DNA of 10,214 nucleotides from Candidatus Poseidoniales archaeon. GTDB taxonomy: Archaea; Thermoplasmatota; Poseidoniia; Poseidoniales; Thalassarchaeaceae. Below, piece by piece: positions 1-7,597 of the stretch. Position numbers and translations under genes: made by a program. The notes below the pieces were generated by a model. That model ran no database searches. It was not told the DNA's origin and saw nothing but the letters and a program-made list of their open reading frames with translations. Location of the stretch: assembly GCA_028821815.1 (NCBI GenBank), contig JAPKEY010000040.1, positions 1-10,214 on the forward strand, written 5' to 3'. Position 1 is the first letter of the stretch. Each line of letters starts with the position of its first letter.

Positions 1-295
1 GAAACAGTGCTATGTTGCACTTAACGTATATACGCACGTCATCCCATGGGATGTAGCTTGGGTCTAGTTCTCCGAGCAACCACAGCGAGAGACGAGCCCA
101 CGTCAAGCACACTTCGTGTTTCCCCAGCCCCACCCCAATTTGTTCTGAGACTGTTACTCCCCCCTCGTAGCCCCATGGGTGGGGTATGTCGCCATCTAGT
201 ACGATTTTGTCCACTCTTTCTAGACACGAAACGCAAATCTTTCTTTTTTCTACAAAGCGTGCTAACTTCACACGCAGCTCCGAAGGTTTCTTCAT
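1..295 (-). CDS. Hypothetical protein with CxxC pair, 5' part only (cut by left edge)
   Basis: An open frame reads leftward from an ATG at 295-293 for 98 codons without a stop and leaves the window, so only the N-terminus is visible. An in-frame stop (TAA) lies at 313-311 and this is the only ATG, GTG or TTG between it and the coding stretch. The protein begins basic (MKKPSELRVKLARF), then has a Cys-Val-Ser-Cys pair at residues 21-24, further cysteines at 63 and 93, and two Pro-Trp motifs (HPWG near 39-42, IPWD near 82-85). I do not recognise a family; the CxxC could belong to a small zinc site, but that is a guess. Codon use differs from its neighbours: half of the eight glycines are GGG and none GGT, and AGA, CTA and ATA are frequent. 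This could mean foreign origin, or that the frame is not coding. Overlapping frames here are also fairly open, which lowers confidence. It is transcribed divergently from the STAND-ATPase gene. Confidence 0.55.
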   Translation of the reverse strand, partial: MKKPSELRVKLARFVEKRKICVSCLERVDKIVLDGDIPHPWGYEGGVTVSEQIGVGLGKHEVCLTWARLSLWLLGELDPSYIPWDDVRIYVKCNIALF

Positions 296-346
296 GATAT
301 TTCGATCGAATTACCAGAACATTTTCACTTATCTCCAACTACTAAC

Positions 347-365
347 CTACTGTTGGTTTAAATAT
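347..365 (+). repeat. 19-bp direct repeat, left copy (TATA-containing)
   Basis: The sequence ctactgttggtttaaatat occurs here and again at 473-491, identical over 19 bases and followed in both by a similar A-rich tail. It contains TTTAAATA, an archaeal TATA-like core. The two copies are 126 bp apart, which is 12 turns at 10.5 bp per turn, so they would lie on the same face of the helix. They flank the 11-bp tandem array. Confidence 0.85.
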
Positions 366-370
366 AAAAT
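357..370 (-). promoter_or_regulatory. TATA-like box for the leftward gene
   Basis: On the minus strand this reads ATTTTATATTTAAA, a good match to an archaeal TATA box. A start of transcription about 25 bases downstream would fall near 338 and give a leader of about 40 bases before the ATG at 295. No clear Shine-Dalgarno site sits in front of that ATG. The same bases overlap the left copy of the 19-bp direct repeat, so the element could also serve the plus strand. Confidence 0.35.
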
Positions 371-435
371 AAGTTTTTTCCAAGTTATTCTAAGTTTTTT
401 CCAAGTTTTTTCCAAGTTTCTTCCAAGTTTCTTCC
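371..435 (+). repeat. 11-bp tandem array of T-tract units (aagttttttcc)
   Basis: Six head-to-tail units: 371-381, 382-391 (a 10-bp variant), 392-402, 403-413, 414-424 and 425-435, with consensus AAGTTTYTTCC. Two more degenerate units follow (gaatataaaac at 436-446, aagtttccccc at 447-457). The block AATATAAAAYAAGTTT also occurs at both ends of the array (361-376 and 437-452, 15 of 16 identical). The period is close to one helical turn and each unit carries a run of T, the arrangement expected to bend DNA or to present a line of protein sites on one face. It lies between two divergent genes. Function is inferred only; T-runs could also act as an archaeal terminator or insulator on the plus strand. 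Confidence 0.85.
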
Positions 436-472
436 GAATATAAAACAAGTTTCCCCCCTCACCAAGAAAATG

Positions 473-491
473 CTACTGTTGGTTTAAATAT
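473..491 (+). repeat. 19-bp direct repeat, right copy (TATA-containing)
   Basis: Second identical copy of ctactgttggtttaaatat. This one is placed correctly to act as the promoter of the STAND-ATPase gene. Confidence 0.85.
481..491 (+). promoter_or_regulatory. Probable TATA box of the STAND-ATPase gene
   Basis: GGTTTAAATAT contains the archaeal TATA core TTTAAATA. A start of transcription about 25 bases downstream would fall near 510-514 and give a leader of roughly 22 bases that contains the ribosome binding site at 522-528. The first G is 54 bases upstream of the ATG at 535. Confidence 0.5.
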
Positions 492-521
492 GAAAATGGG
501 GGGGTTATTTTCGGCCCAAAT

Positions 522-528
522 GGGGTGA
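522..528 (+). promoter_or_regulatory. Shine-Dalgarno site for the STAND-ATPase gene
   Basis: GGGGTGA matches the archaeal anti-SD complement (GAGGTGA) at six of seven bases and leaves six bases before ATG 535. This favours 535 over the in-frame ATG at 562, which has no such site. Confidence 0.5.
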
Positions 529-534
529 AGTGTC

Positions 535-2661
535 ATGTGTAAGTGGGGCATCGCCACTTCCATGTTGCCCGAGTCACAGACGCGTATCTTGCGTCTTCTC
601 GCTCGTTACCCCGACGAGTTGGCTGAGGCTTGGGATGTTCCCCGGGAACTCTCTCTTCCAGGGCTATCTGAATCACTTGGACTAGTTCGCAGTGCGCTGC
701 ATGATCCACTCAAGGCATTGGAGGATGAAGGGCTCGTCCAGACTCGCACCGCTCATGTTATTGGTGGTGGTAGCCGCAAGCGCAACGTAATTCATCTAAC
801 TACCAAAGGTCGACAACAAGCTTCGACTTTGGTCACAACTGCAGGTCATTCGATGGAAATCGAATCAACAGACGGTTTGCACGGGCGTGAATCCGAACTC
901 GCACAACTCGAATCTGCACTCTCAGAAGGTGCTGTAGTTTTGACTGGTATGCCTGGTATTGGCAAGACCGCATTGTTGCAAACACTCACCCCTTCGAAAC
1001 GCTATGTGGCCATGGATGCCTCAATGGATGCCCAGATGCTGGTCTCGTCGTGGCTTGAGATGGAAGATGCCCCCATTGATTTGGAGGCGCAAATTGAATT
1101 GCTATCCGACTCTTTTGTCATCGCAGTCGATGAAGTTCAGGACGTTCACCCCCGACATCAATCAGGTGTCCACGCTCTACTGCGGGGGCTCATTGAATCC
1201 AAGGTCAACGTTGCCATTGGGATGCGTGCACCTTGTCCATTTGACGATGCCATCACACTCACGGGAATCAATGCAGAAGCGGGTCACAAATTACTTGGAG
1301 AAAAAGTGAATTTTGAAACGGCTGCAGATGTCTGTGAGGCACTAGACGGCCATCCACTCGCCCTGCATTTATGGACACCTTCCGATGACTTGCCTGAGGC
1401 TAGTGATGCCGTACAGGCATTTGTCGAGGAGACGGTCCTCTCAAGATTGACCAAAGATGCCCGCGACAGTCTCGATGCACTTTGCGCAGAGCCACGTCCC
1501 GTCATGGCATCTCACCTCGATGCCATCGATATTGATCCGTTGGATGATGCTGCACTATTGCGCTGGCCGACCGGTCGTGTCGAAGTACAGCATTTGATTC
1601 GCAATGTTCGCAGAGTGGCCTGGGATGTACCAGAAGAAATTCATCGTCAGGCGGCGGAGCGTTGGTCGAAAATCGAAGATGGAGAAGCTCGTTGGTTTGA
1701 AGCATATCACAGAACGATGGCAGGTCAAGATACAACCGCTTTCATCATTGAAAATTCCGAACAGATTCTTTCCGAGAGCGCCGCTGCCGCTGCCCTTCTC
1801 GACGATACCTTACATGCGCTTCCCGATGCGCATGAGTTGCGTCGCCTAGCCGCAAAACTCGCTCTAGAGCGTGGCGAACCTGAGATTGCCGCAGCTTACC
1901 TCAATGCACTCCCAAAACCAGACCATGCTCTGTTGGCACGCCTGCACAGATCACAGGGTAAAATCACCGAGGCAGAAGAGGCTGAGAACAAGGCACAATC
2001 CACGGTATCTAAGTCTGAAGCGGCCCGAATGCACTTGTCGCGACTTGCAGCTAGTATTGACGATCGATTGCCCGATGAAACCGGTGATATAGGTGCGGTA
2101 GAGAAAGGACTTTCGAATGTCAATATTGGAGATTTAGATGATTCACAAAAGCGTTCAGCCATCGTTCTTCTCGCCATCTTGCGTCACCGAATTGCCATGC
2201 TTCGTGGCGATGATGCTGCTGCAGAATCGGTTCGCAATGATTTGACTGAACTTGCGGATGGTGATGATCCTCTTATCGATAGGCTGTCCCACCTCGAGGC
2301 TTTGCATCTCTCAGATCCTGACAGTCCCAAGCGATTAGAGGCTGAAGGCGCAATGCGTCGTCTAGTGGGTCGAACCCAAGAACTCCTTCAGCGGGTATCT
2401 CTCGGATTGGCACTTGTTCAGGCTCAGGCACGTTCCAATCCACCCGGTGCAGCAACCACATTGGAGAACCTGCGAACTGTCCCCTTGCCATTGGATTTGG
2501 CTGCCGGCCGTAGATTGGACGCGCTTCTGTGGTATTGGCAAGGTGAATTGGAATCCAAACATAGGCTTGCATATTGGCGAGAAGCAGTTCTGCGGTTCCG
2601 TCGAGCAGAGTGTCCCCGTGCGGCACGTTCACTGACGGCTAAACTACACAAAGTACTCTGA
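535..2661 (+). CDS. Winged-helix STAND-type ATPase, probable transcriptional regulator
   Basis: 708 residues. Residues about 10-100 look like a winged helix-turn-helix: a helix (TRILRLLARYPDE), a recognition region (GLSESLGLVRSALHDPLKALEDEGLV) and a basic wing (GGGSRKRN). A P-loop NTPase follows: Walker A GMPGIGKT at 138-145 (Lys144), Walker B FVIAVDE at 194-200 (Asp199, Glu200), a sensor-like arginine in IGMRAP (Arg231), and GHPLAL at 272-277, the GxP motif of STAND/NB-ARC ATPases. The C-terminal 350-400 residues are mostly alpha-helical and Ala/Leu/Glu-rich, like TPR or related superhelical repeats used in this class to sense ligands or partners. Family knowledge suggests a cytoplasmic ATP-dependent switch that binds DNA; its target is unknown. 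The start at 535 is chosen for its Shine-Dalgarno site, but ATG 562 would still keep the whole domain. The next gene follows on the same strand after 58 bases, so it may be a target or co-transcribed. No frameshift or missing motif is seen. Confidence 0.85.
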   Translation: MCKWGIATSMLPESQTRILRLLARYPDELAEAWDVPRELSLPGLSESLGLVRSALHDPLKALEDEGLVQTRTAHVIGGGSRKRNVIHLTTKGRQQASTLVTTAGHSMEIESTDGLHGRESELAQLESALSEGAVVLTGMPGIGKTALLQTLTPSKRYVAMDASMDAQMLVSSWLEMEDAPIDLEAQIELLSDSFVIAVDEVQDVHPRHQSGVHALLRGLIESKVNVAIGMRAPCPFDDAITLTGINAEAGHKLLGEKVNFETAADVCEALDGHPLALHLWTPSDDLPEASDAVQAFVEETVLSRLTKDARDSLDALCAEPRPVMASHLDAIDIDPLDDAALLRWPTGRVEVQHLIRNVRRVAWDVPEEIHRQAAERWSKIEDGEARWFEAYHRTMAGQDTTAFIIENSEQILSESAAAAALLDDTLHALPDAHELRRLAAKLALERGEPEIAAAYLNALPKPDHALLARLHRSQGKITEAEEAENKAQSTVSKSEAARMHLSRLAASIDDRLPDETGDIGAVEKGLSNVNIGDLDDSQKRSAIVLLAILRHRIAMLRGDDAAAESVRNDLTELADGDDPLIDRLSHLEALHLSDPDSPKRLEAEGAMRRLVGRTQELLQRVSLGLALVQAQARSNPPGAATTLENLRTVPLPLDLAAGRRLDALLWYWQGELESKHRLAYWREAVLRFRRAECPRAARSLTAKLHKVL
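541..559 (+). other. Small inverted repeat between the two candidate starts of the ATPase gene
   Basis: AAGTGG (541-546) and CCACTT (554-559) can pair around a seven-base loop. The stem begins three bases after ATG 535 and ends two bases before the in-frame ATG 562. If transcription begins near 510, it would lie at the 5' end of the mRNA and could affect which start is used. Confidence 0.3.
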
Positions 2662-2666
2662 AATTC

Positions 2667-2672
2667 GGTTTA
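2667..2672 (+). promoter_or_regulatory. GGTTTA element upstream of the surface-protein gene (weak promoter candidate)
   Basis: GGTTTA lies 53 bases before GTG 2720, almost the same distance as GGTTTA before the ATPase gene (54 bases). The downstream bases (GCCC) do not continue a TATA box, so it is weak by itself. The gene may instead be read from the ATPase promoter. Confidence 0.2.
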
Positions 2673-2689
2673 GCCCTCCAAAGGAGGGC
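2673..2689 (+). other. Perfect hairpin, 7-bp stem and 3-nt loop, in the intergenic gap
   Basis: GCCCTCC pairs with GGAGGGC around AAA. An outer pairing, TTCGG (2664-2668) with CCGAA (2700-2704), could enclose it. There is no T-run after it, so it is not a typical terminator. The 3' arm contains GGAGG, so any Shine-Dalgarno function of that sequence would be hidden in the stem. A second GGAGG at 2695-2699 is 20 bases from GTG 2720. It could be an mRNA processing, stability or translation-control structure. Confidence 0.55.
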
Positions 2690-2719
2690 ACACCGGAGGC
2701 CGAAAGCATTCAATGGGAA

Positions 2720-5700
2720 GTGGAACCGGACGATGTCATGGTGGAACGTGGAAAGGGCGCAATGCTTCTCATTTCCATTCTCTTACTCGCAAGTTGGGTG
2801 CCATTGACTCCAAGTGCCCTAGATCCTCCAGCATCTTTGCAAACTGAAGGTCGGGCGACCACCACTTGGTCCGGTGTCATGACACTGACCAGCGATTACA
2901 CGGTTGCAGCTGGAGATACACTCATCATCGATGCAGGTGCAACCATCGAATTTGATGATGGCATCCGCATCTATGTCGAAGGAGAACTTGATGTGGCAGG
3001 AACTTCATCCAGTCCCGCCACAATCACTCGTTCTGGCGATGCAGTTGCTCACGAAGGAATTCAATTTAATGCCACCAGTCGAGGCCGTGGAAGCGTAATC
3101 AATTTCCTCATCATCGAGCATGCAGAATGGGGTATTACAGTCTACAATAGCAATCCAACTCTGAACGATGTCTACATCGAGAATCCTGATTATGTCGGCA
3201 TTGATCTTTTTGACAATGCCAACCCAACCATCCAACGCCTCACCATTCAGGATGGTGGGCAGGATGTATCCTCTTCCTCCATCAATAATCGATACGGAAT
3301 TGGGTTGTCGATTGGTGCGAGCAGTAATCCCTTGGTGCTCGGAGCAACTTTCGATAATTTAACGACAAGAGCAGTCAACATGTGGGGGGATTCCTCCGGT
3401 TTCTTACGCGACTTAGTCATCACCAATATTTCAGCGGTCGGAACGGGTGGCTGGTTGTCTGCAGGCATTTGGATCGAAGACAGTGTTGCATTGTTTGACA
3501 CTGTGAGCATCGATCGTTCCGACAACGGAATTTGGGTTCAGCACATCAGCGAGACAGTCAGTACTCGACCCACATTCAGAGACACAACAGTAACCAACAG
3601 CATGTATCGTGGTGTCTTTGTTGAGCAGTACAACCATTCAAACTACAATTCACCACTGAATGCGATTTTTGACAATTTGGAAGTGAGTGATTCAGGTGGT
3701 CTTGGAGCGAAGACTCCGGGCTTGTGTTTCCAAGCGATAGGTGTCAACACTAGCGGTATTGACATTCGTAATTCTCGTGCATTGAACAATGAGTGCAATG
3801 GGTTCAAAGGATACATGATTGATTCGGCAACCATCGTTGATAATCTGACGATTGTCAACAGTGGTAATCCCGTTGGAACCAGCAATAACGATCGCGCTGG
3901 ATTATTCCTTAGAAGTGCGAATTGGGCAAGTCAATTCCATAACATCAGTGTCACTGAAAGTCCGGGCACCGGTATCTATCTCTCAAAGGCCAGCTTGCAA
4001 GGACACACATGGTCTGCAACCAACAATTCCGGTCACGGTCTCTATGTTGACGAATCTCATCCCGATGTGGCTGACATCACCGTCACAAACAACGGTCTCA
4101 ACGGTCTTCGAGTGTATGATTCAAGCAATGTCGAGTTGTATGACTTGGTCAGTGCCAATAACGGCAATCTCGCAATAATTCCTGAACAAGGAGTGGGTCT
4201 GACTTTTGAGAAATCCAATGATGCAATGTCCAGCACAAAGAATGTATCTTGCACGCGTTGCTCATCGACCAATGATGCATGGGGTGGTGTACGTATCGAG
4301 AATAGTATCGATTTGCAGTTGCATGATTTAGTCGTCACCGACCCCGGCAATAGCGCTATGGCGGTTGAAATTGACAATGGTGCTCTCAACTTCGATGGCT
4401 GGGTTGACATCCATGGATTGGAGGTTCAGGCCAACCGAAGCGGCCCCATCGTTCAACTCACTGATGCCGAGGCTCACATCTCAGGTGTCCGGCTCAATGG
4501 GACCCACACGGGCCTTGCTTGGGATGGCAGTGATGCCGCTCTCACTAGTTCTCTATCCGATGTGATTTTGTCCGGTTCCAACTGCCTCGAGTTAGCCGAT
4601 TTACATCTGGTGGTTGCAGATGGGATTGACGTCTCTGCTTGTACCGGCCAAATCAATCTCCGAGATTCTACAATCAACATGTCACATTCCATTCAAGGTA
4701 CTTCCGTAACCTTCGATATGACGGGTCAGCCGAGCACACTTCGATGGATTGATTCAGCAGATATTGGTGCTCTCAACGTCGGCGTGGGCAGCCTCATGGA
4801 TGAGATGTGGACCATGCATGTATGGGCCACCAATCAGCATAGCCACGGATTGCCAAATGCGGTCCTCAATCTATCCTTTGATCAGGTGGAACCCAGTCAG
4901 ATACACACAATGCCATACAGTGGCCATGTTGTTCTTGGACCGTTCTCAGCACAGCGCACCGATTGGTTGGGTGCAAGCGCATGGACGGAATATTGGGTTG
5001 GATGTGAATACGAGGGTGATCGTGCAGATTCAAACGCACCTGTACCCATCCCCGTCAACCGTGTACCCAACTTCTCTTCACCCGTTGTCATCTGTGAGAT
5101 TACTTTGACCAATCAGGCTCCACTCATCATCTGGGATACGCCACTTGACGAGGAAGTCTTCGGCAGCGGTGCTGAGGTTGAATTCAATGCATCTGAGAGC
5201 TGGGATTTGGACGATGACCCCATTTCGTACAGTTGGACCAGCAGCATCGATGGGGATTTGCACCTTGCTTGTACGCAAGGAGTTGGAAGTGGTGACAACA
5301 AGTCATATCTCGGTGTCAATCAGGACTCAACCAATGCTGGATGCCTGTCAGATGGATTGCATGACATCATACTCGAAGTCTGTGATGACCAAGGAAACTG
5401 TGCCAACGAGAGCCGCGAAATTGAGTTGCGAAACCTCCCTCCAGTAATCGATATCATCACCGATCCAGGAGTATCTATGGACGGAGCACTGCGCGTTTTC
5501 CGAACCGCACCTCTTCACATCAACATGACTGGGACCACTGACCCTGAAGGTGACCCAATTCTGTGCGGAATCGATGTTTCCTACAGGTCCGATGATGGTG
5601 CAATCGAACCCTGTGCGATGGAATGGAATGCAACCTTCCTCGATGCGACTGATTCGATGACATCCTTCACCTACACAATCACCGTCACTGATGGTGTCAA

Positions 5701-7597
5701 CACACCGGTTGACCTCGTCTATCAAATCGAATTAGTCAATGAATTACCGCATCCAGAGTTTACAGTTACCCGATTGGGCAACACCTCATCATACACCGTT
5801 CAACTCGATTCCTTTGGTTCTTATGATCCAGAGGGCGACCCCATCATCTATCGCTGGTCAACCGATTTACTCGGTGTGATGTTTGATGATGGTGATGGTG
5901 TTTGGACGGGGCGTCTTCCAACAGGAACACACGAGATTACATTGGCATTGAGCGACGATCGGGTCGAGCATCTCGATGTTTGGTCAACATACACACAAAT
6001 CGTGATTGTTGAGAACACACCCTCCACCGCAATGATTTCCAGCCACAGCGATTTCACAACAGATTCTAGTGTATTACACAATTTTGAATCTGAAGGTAGT
6101 GGGGATTGGGACTTATCCTGTGCAGATTACAGCGAAGTCTGGGCAGCCACTCATTTCTGTGAAGATGGAATGGTTGTCAATCCAGACAATGTTGCAGTTC
6201 GCTGGGATTCCAGTTTATTAAATGGGGCACTGGGAACTGATTGGTCGTTGTCATCACGCCTTCCCGCAGGTCAACAAACAGTGTCATTTACTGTGGATGA
6301 TGGTGTCAACCCTCCATCCATATCCAGTATCGAAGTCGCTGTATCTGAGAGCGCTCCAGTGTTGGTATTGACCAGTCCAGTTCCGGGTATTGAAGTAGAC
6401 AGTGATGGGCCCGTTCTATTCGATTTCAGAGGTTCTTTTGATGCCGATGGCAATGACTTTTGGGTGAATATTTCCAGTGATCTAATCGAGGAAATGATTG
6501 TTGAAAATGGGACTACAGATTATTGGTACAATGACGAATTGCCATCAGGTGTTCATAATCTCACATTCAATTTGACAGATTCAACTGGAATGATTCGAAT
6601 CCACAATCAGATTCTTCATGTGAATCCAACTGCACCACATGCGATAATCATTGGTTATTCGACAGAGTCTGGCTCTGGTGTTCCAGAAGGATATTACATT
6701 CATCCAGCCGCTTACTTCTTCCTTGATGGTTCAGAATCATATGATGCAGATGGTGACATTATTCAGCATATTTGGCATGAGATCACGTCCAGTGGTTCAG
6801 TGGAACTTGTGAGTAACGACTCCTTCCGACCATTTGACCCCACGGGTGCAGTAAACGGTGGTGTATTATCCGCAGATGCCATTGTTCCTAACTCTCAGGT
6901 TCACCTGACACCAGGTTCGCATACATTTACCCTAACCGTCCGAGATTCCCGAGGTGCTACGGATGTTGCTTGGATTAACGTCACCAAGGGTACATCGAAC
7001 CCAGTTCTCTCTCAACTCGCTGTTAATCTTGATCAGCTCGAAGCTGATGTCAAGAACACCTTCGTTGTGAGTGTATTGCTACAAGATGTAGATGGAACCA
7101 CGCAAATGGAAGGCAGTGTCCAAGGTCGTGTATCATTTGGTTCCAACAGTGATGAATTCTCAATGCATGACGATGGGGCAGCCAATGATGCTGTTGCGGG
7201 CGATGGTATCTACACAGCCACCATAACCACCAACCCCAGTGCTGAGGAATGGGCCAGTGTCGAAGTCTGGGCTTTAGATGGTGACATGTCATCCAACGTG
7301 GTCAAAGAGCAATTGGCCATCCATGAAGCATCTGGGATTTCAGGTGTATTCGGCTTGCTTGGGTCTACAGGAGTGGTGGGGGTCATCGCCATCATTCTCA
7401 TTCTAGCACTAATGGGTGGCCTCTACGTTCTTCGAAGCAAACGACAGCTGGCCGCCGATCTTGAATTGATTGAATCATGGGGTGGCGGCCTTGGTACGGA
7501 ACAAGGGTTCGATTTGGGTGAAGAAGAAACTGCACCTCAAGTGCCAGATATGGCGGCAGAAGCTCCGCCGTCGATGAGTGATTTTGACGAAAACTAA
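2720..7597 (+). CDS. Giant membrane-anchored surface protein: beta-helix plus PKD/Ig-like domains
   Basis: 1625 residues from GTG 2720; ATG 2738 (residue 7) is an equally good start and both keep the signal peptide (basic ERGKG, hydrophobic core 14-27, probable cleavage after Ala33). Residues about 45-640 form repeated short strands with Asn/Asp/Gly turns, typical of a right-handed parallel beta-helix (PbH1). PKD/Ig-like domains then start near 798, 905, 1007, 1098, 1210 and 1305, marked by acidic loops such as DPEGDPI and DADGD that often bind calcium. A beta domain near 1427-1530 holds the motif DDGAANDAVAGDGIYTATI. One TM helix (about 1545-1570) leads to a basic stop (RSKR) and an acidic tail of about 54 residues. 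I count about 26 N-x-S/T sequons. It is probably an adhesin, or binds or degrades polysaccharide; no catalytic residues were identified. The stop overlaps the stop of the convergent glycosyltransferase gene. Confidence 0.85.
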   Translation: MEPDDVMVERGKGAMLLISILLLASWVPLTPSALDPPASLQTEGRATTTWSGVMTLTSDYTVAAGDTLIIDAGATIEFDDGIRIYVEGELDVAGTSSSPATITRSGDAVAHEGIQFNATSRGRGSVINFLIIEHAEWGITVYNSNPTLNDVYIENPDYVGIDLFDNANPTIQRLTIQDGGQDVSSSSINNRYGIGLSIGASSNPLVLGATFDNLTTRAVNMWGDSSGFLRDLVITNISAVGTGGWLSAGIWIEDSVALFDTVSIDRSDNGIWVQHISETVSTRPTFRDTTVTNSMYRGVFVEQYNHSNYNSPLNAIFDNLEVSDSGGLGAKTPGLCFQAIGVNTSGIDIRNSRALNNECNGFKGYMIDSATIVDNLTIVNSGNPVGTSNNDRAGLFLRSANWASQFHNISVTESPGTGIYLSKASLQGHTWSATNNSGHGLYVDESHPDVADITVTNNGLNGLRVYDSSNVELYDLVSANNGNLAIIPEQGVGLTFEKSNDAMSSTKNVSCTRCSSTNDAWGGVRIENSIDLQLHDLVVTDPGNSAMAVEIDNGALNFDGWVDIHGLEVQANRSGPIVQLTDAEAHISGVRLNGTHTGLAWDGSDAALTSSLSDVILSGSNCLELADLHLVVADGIDVSACTGQINLRDSTINMSHSIQGTSVTFDMTGQPSTLRWIDSADIGALNVGVGSLMDEMWTMHVWATNQHSHGLPNAVLNLSFDQVEPSQIHTMPYSGHVVLGPFSAQRTDWLGASAWTEYWVGCEYEGDRADSNAPVPIPVNRVPNFSSPVVICEITLTNQAPLIIWDTPLDEEVFGSGAEVEFNASESWDLDDDPISYSWTSSIDGDLHLACTQGVGSGDNKSYLGVNQDSTNAGCLSDGLHDIILEVCDDQGNCANESREIELRNLPPVIDIITDPGVSMDGALRVFRTAPLHINMTGTTDPEGDPILCGIDVSYRSDDGAIEPCAMEWNATFLDATDSMTSFTYTITVTDGVNTPVDLVYQIELVNELPHPEFTVTRLGNTSSYTVQLDSFGSYDPEGDPIIYRWSTDLLGVMFDDGDGVWTGRLPTGTHEITLALSDDRVEHLDVWSTYTQIVIVENTPSTAMISSHSDFTTDSSVLHNFESEGSGDWDLSCADYSEVWAATHFCEDGMVVNPDNVAVRWDSSLLNGALGTDWSLSSRLPAGQQTVSFTVDDGVNPPSISSIEVAVSESAPVLVLTSPVPGIEVDSDGPVLFDFRGSFDADGNDFWVNISSDLIEEMIVENGTTDYWYNDELPSGVHNLTFNLTDSTGMIRIHNQILHVNPTAPHAIIIGYSTESGSGVPEGYYIHPAAYFFLDGSESYDADGDIIQHIWHEITSSGSVELVSNDSFRPFDPTGAVNGGVLSADAIVPNSQVHLTPGSHTFTLTVRDSRGATDVAWINVTKGTSNPVLSQLAVNLDQLEADVKNTFVVSVLLQDVDGTTQMEGSVQGRVSFGSNSDEFSMHDDGAANDAVAGDGIYTATITTNPSAEEWASVEVWALDGDMSSNVVKEQLAIHEASGISGVFGLLGSTGVVGVIAIILILALMGGLYVLRSKRQLAADLELIESWGGGLGTEQGFDLGEEETAPQVPDMAAEAPPSMSDFDEN

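Noticed and set aside
41..52. 12-bp palindrome ATCCCATGGGAT, with a second CCCATGGG at 172-179
   Set aside because: Both fall in the probable edge gene where they encode Pro-Trp codons, so a regulatory role is not supported.
39..338. Alternative 99-codon minus-strand frame over the left edge gene
   Set aside because: Its product has no protein-like pattern, and it overlaps the longer, more plausible frame that leaves the window at position 1.
371..457. Tandem repeats considered as a CRISPR array
   Set aside because: Units are 10-11 bp with no spacers between them, and no cas gene is present.
535..2661. STAND ATPase considered as a defence (Avs-like) gene
   Set aside because: It has a winged-helix domain and no nuclease, protease or membrane effector domain, and its neighbours are surface genes, so regulation is the better reading.
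2673..2689. Hairpin considered as a factor-independent terminator
   Set aside because: No T-run follows the stem, and the next gene starts 31 bases later on the same strand.
5348..5725. 125-codon minus-strand frame inside the surface-protein gene
   Set aside because: It lies wholly antisense to a long, clearly coding frame and has no recognisable domain or start signal.
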